Source: Lachnospiraceae bacterium
Lineage (GTDB): Bacteria; Bacillota; Clostridia; Lachnospirales; Lachnospiraceae
DNA length: 64,000 nt
Assembly: GCA_910575155.1 (NCBI GenBank)
Contig: CAJTDX010000002.1
Span: 232,587 to 296,586, forward strand
Direction: 5' to 3'
The notes below the pieces were generated by a model that did no database searches, was not told where the DNA came from, and was given only the letters and a program-made list of their open reading frames with translations. The position numbers and the translations under genes are program-made. How positions within the stretch are numbered: position 1 is the stretch's first letter; every line of letters starts with the position of its first letter. Positions 62,101 through 64,000 of this stretch are shown piece after piece.

Positions 62101-62826
62101 ATGGAATATGAAATTGTAATGTTAGAAGAAAAAATCGCGGTGGGCGTATCTGCCCGGACAAATAATGCATCCCCCGACATGAGCGCCACCATTGGCGGGT
62201 TATGGGATCAATTTTACAACCAGGGAGTGTATGCGTCCATTCCCCATAAGGAAAATGAAAAAGCCTTGGGGATTTATACGGATTACGATGGAGATGCAAG
62301 CGCAGATTATACGGCCATGGCTGCCTGTGTGACTACAGAGGAACCGCAGGGAAATCAATATGCTGTCTGCCGCATTCCTGCCGGCCCATATGCAAAATTT
62401 GTCATTCATGGAGATATGGTTCAGGCGGTTGCAGCGGCATGGCAGGAGATTTGGAAGATGGACCTGCCCAGATCATTCCAATGTGATTTTGAAGAATATC
62501 AGGATGATTCCATGGATCATGCAGAAATACATATTTACGTGGGTCTGGTTCAGGAATCGAAAGGACTGATTGAGTCCAGGTGCGGGATCTTATGCAGTGA
62601 ATGCGCCTGCCGCGAGCAAATGGGATGTAAAGGATGCCTGCATATACAAAAACCATTTTGGGGAGATTCCTGTCCGGTGAAAGCCAGTTGTGAAGAGAAA
62701 AATCTGGAACATTGCGGACAGTGCAAAGAATTTCCCTGTGATCTGCTGCATCAGTTTGCTTATGATAAACAGCAGGGGGATAACGGAAAACGAATAGAGC
62801 AATGCAAGGTCTGGAGGAAACAGTAA
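62101..62826 (+). CDS. GyrI-like effector-binding domain fused to DUF3795
   Basis: 241 aa from ATG 62101, with AAAGGATGG upstream. The N-terminal two thirds form a GyrI/AraC-effector-binding fold (IVMLEEKIAVGVSARTNN ... GIYTDYD ... CRIPAGPYAKFVIHG). The last 80 residues form a Cys-rich DUF3795 domain with SRCGILCSECACREQMGC and CKGCLHIQ, then HCGQCKEFPCDLL, probably metal-binding. The fusion suggests a small-molecule sensor joined to a metal module; no activity is established. It is 3 bp before the TfoX-like gene. Confidence 0.88.
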   Translation: MEYEIVMLEEKIAVGVSARTNNASPDMSATIGGLWDQFYNQGVYASIPHKENEKALGIYTDYDGDASADYTAMAACVTTEEPQGNQYAVCRIPAGPYAKFVIHGDMVQAVAAAWQEIWKMDLPRSFQCDFEEYQDDSMDHAEIHIYVGLVQESKGLIESRCGILCSECACREQMGCKGCLHIQKPFWGDSCPVKASCEEKNLEHCGQCKEFPCDLLHQFAYDKQQGDNGKRIEQCKVWRKQ

Positions 62827-62829
62827 TTT

Positions 62830-63156
62830 ATGGCTTCAAAAATTGAATTTGTAGAGTATATTGCAGAACAGCTTCGGGAGGCGGGAACCATTACGTACAA
62901 GAAGATGTTTGGAGAGTATGGGATTTACTGTAATGGCAAAATCTTTGCTGTGATCTGCGACGATCAGTTTTATATTAAGATTACAGAGGCCGGAAAAGAA
63001 ATTTGTCCAGATTTGCCGGAGCAGCCGCCATATAAAGGGGCAAAAAATTATTTACTGGTAGAAGATGTGGAAAACCGGGAAATGCTGACAAAACTGGTGA
63101 TGGCGACCTATGCGGAACTTCCGGAGCCAAAACCCAAAAAGCGGAAAAAGGGGTAG
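62830..63156 (+). CDS. TfoX/Sxy N-terminal domain protein
   Basis: 108 aa. ITYKKMFGEYGIYCNGKIFA is the family core, with ITEAGKEIC and the PPYKGAKNYLL stretch. It carries only the N-terminal domain and a Lys-rich tail (PKPKKRKKG). In gamma-proteobacteria TfoX controls competence; in Firmicutes these short forms have no known role. It is cotranscribed with the two GyrI-like genes. Confidence 0.92.
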   Translation: MASKIEFVEYIAEQLREAGTITYKKMFGEYGIYCNGKIFAVICDDQFYIKITEAGKEICPDLPEQPPYKGAKNYLLVEDVENREMLTKLVMATYAELPEPKPKKRKKG

Positions 63157-63159
63157 TCT

Positions 63160-63792
63160 ATGACGTTTGACTATAAAAAGGAATATAAAGAATTTTATCT
63201 GCCAAAAAATAAACCAGAGCTGGTTACGGTGCCGTCTATGAATTTTATTGCCGTTCGCGGCATGGGTGATCCCAACGAAGAGGGAGGCGGGTATAAGCAG
63301 TCGATTGGCTTGCTTTACGGAATTGCTTTTACGATTAAAATGAGTAAGAAAGAGGAGCATCGCATAAAAGGCTATTTTGATTATGTAGTGCCTCCTCTGG
63401 AAGGACTTTGGTGGCAGGAAGGCGTAAAAGGCGTTGATTATGCAAGGAAAGACAAATTTGAGTGGATTTCTATGATTCGTCTGCCGGAATTTGTAACAAA
63501 AGAGGAATTTGACTGGGCAATAGAGGAAGCTGAGGCAAAGAAGAAAACGGATTTTTCAAAAGTGGAATTTTTCACATATGAGGAAGGTATGTGCGTGCAG
63601 TGTATGCATATCGGTCCTTATGACAGCGAGCCTGCAACCATAGAAGCGATGGACAGGTTTGCCGGCGAACAGGGTTATCTGCCGGATCTGGATGGTTCGC
63701 GTTACCACCATGAGATTTATCTGAGCGATGTGCGCAGGTGCAGGCCAGAGAATTTAAAGACGGTGATCCGCCATCCTTTGCGCTCCCAATAA
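63160..63792 (+). CDS. GyrI-like small-molecule-binding protein
   Basis: 210 aa. The start (FDYKKEYKEFYLPKNKPELV then TVPSMNFIAVRGMGDPNEEG) and CVQCMHIGPYDSEPATI are typical of the GyrI-like family with a SOUL/BmrR-type fold. These proteins bind lipophilic or cationic compounds; some hydrolyse cyclopropanoids. GGGGTAGTCT lies before the ATG, 3 bp after the TfoX-like stop. Last gene of the group; a strong terminator follows. Confidence 0.9.
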   Translation: MTFDYKKEYKEFYLPKNKPELVTVPSMNFIAVRGMGDPNEEGGGYKQSIGLLYGIAFTIKMSKKEEHRIKGYFDYVVPPLEGLWWQEGVKGVDYARKDKFEWISMIRLPEFVTKEEFDWAIEEAEAKKKTDFSKVEFFTYEEGMCVQCMHIGPYDSEPATIEAMDRFAGEQGYLPDLDGSRYHHEIYLSDVRRCRPENLKTVIRHPLRSQ

Positions 63793-63810
63793 TATAGTGT
63801 AAAGAATGAA

Positions 63811-63849
63811 ATACTCCGGAAGCCAGAGCGGTTTCCGGAGTATTTTTTT
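63811..63849 (+). terminator. Terminator of the WYL-GyrI group
   Basis: ATACTCCGGAAGCC (63811-63824) pairs with GGTTTCCGGAGTAT (63830-63843, one G-U) followed by TTTTTT. Confidence 0.95.
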
Positions 63850-63850
63850 A

Positions 63851-63885
63851 TCTTATAGGAAATTCCTTCGGAATCCCTATAAACT
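63851..63885. repeat. Degenerate hairpin of the dispersed repeat type
   Basis: TTATAGG and ATTCC pair with GGAAT and CCTATAA around TTC, right after a terminator T-run. It shares only the TTATAGGAAA arm with the two full members. 63886-64000 shows no gene. Confidence 0.45.
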
Positions 63886-64000
63886 TCCATGCTTCGGCTC
63901 TTAGCACCACCATAAATGAAACAGGTTCATGTATACATTTATTTTTCTGTCATTTTCATGTATATTAATGATGACGGCAAAAATCGTTTTTTACCTGGAC

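Overview
The window reads as chromosomal DNA from a spore-forming Clostridia of the Lachnospiraceae type. This is a family-level inference from an AddAB recombination nuclease, the rpmE-DUF1385-prmC-prfA cluster, a T-box ahead of pheST, a DUF4364 gene, spoIVA, strong AGGAGG ribosome sites and moderate GC. No tRNA, rRNA or CRISPR array was seen.

Layout. 1-3.8 kb: end of a DUF2156 gene, two CobW/G3E metallochaperone GTPases (one with a His/Cys tandem repeat, one with a C-terminal DUF1980-like domain) and a FadR-type regulator. 3.8-11.5 kb: signal peptidase I, addB, addA. 11.6-14.3 kb, minus strand: DUF4364, a radical SAM protein and malic enzyme, divergent from rho. 14.5-19.3 kb: rho, rpmE, DUF1385, prmC, prfA.

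19.3-29.6 kb is an accessory region. An 88-bp near-copy of the 3' end of prfA lies 3.8 kb downstream of the gene. The interval holds low-GC cargo: a broken gene, a two-helix membrane protein, a 41-aa/214-aa coupled pair, and an 80-aa partner with a retropepsin-like protease. Beyond the second copy come an IS5-type element with a -1 frameshift signal, a deleted IS630-type element, a decayed zinc ribbon-LRR-CFI-box gene, a lipoprotein, an orphan IS end and an intact IS66-type element.

29.9-36.7 kb: a secreted beta-sandwich/FnIII-like protein, a CUT1 sugar ABC importer without its ATPase, and malQ (alpha-glucan uptake and processing). 36.8-45 kb: phenylacetate-CoA ligase with a tandem ACT protein, spoIVA, a broken chemoreceptor, an MBL-fold hydrolase, a 41-aa membrane protein, alaS and rpsU. 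45-50 kb: a structured non-coding repeat, a response regulator, a PocR-domain hybrid histidine kinase and a receptor lacking its sensor half. 50-52 kb: ECF sigma, anti-sigma and two membrane proteins. 52.4-55.4 kb: two more paralogues of the secreted protein. 55.4-64 kb: a GNAT gene fossil, the T-box, pheS, pheT, queA, then a WYL regulator with GyrI/DUF3795, TfoX-like and GyrI-like genes.

The signals most worth following are the prfA 3'-end duplication, a dispersed structured repeat that sits after terminators, a terminator-like hairpin containing the spoIVA ribosome site, ATC where the ECF sigma start should be, and the three-member secreted protein family.
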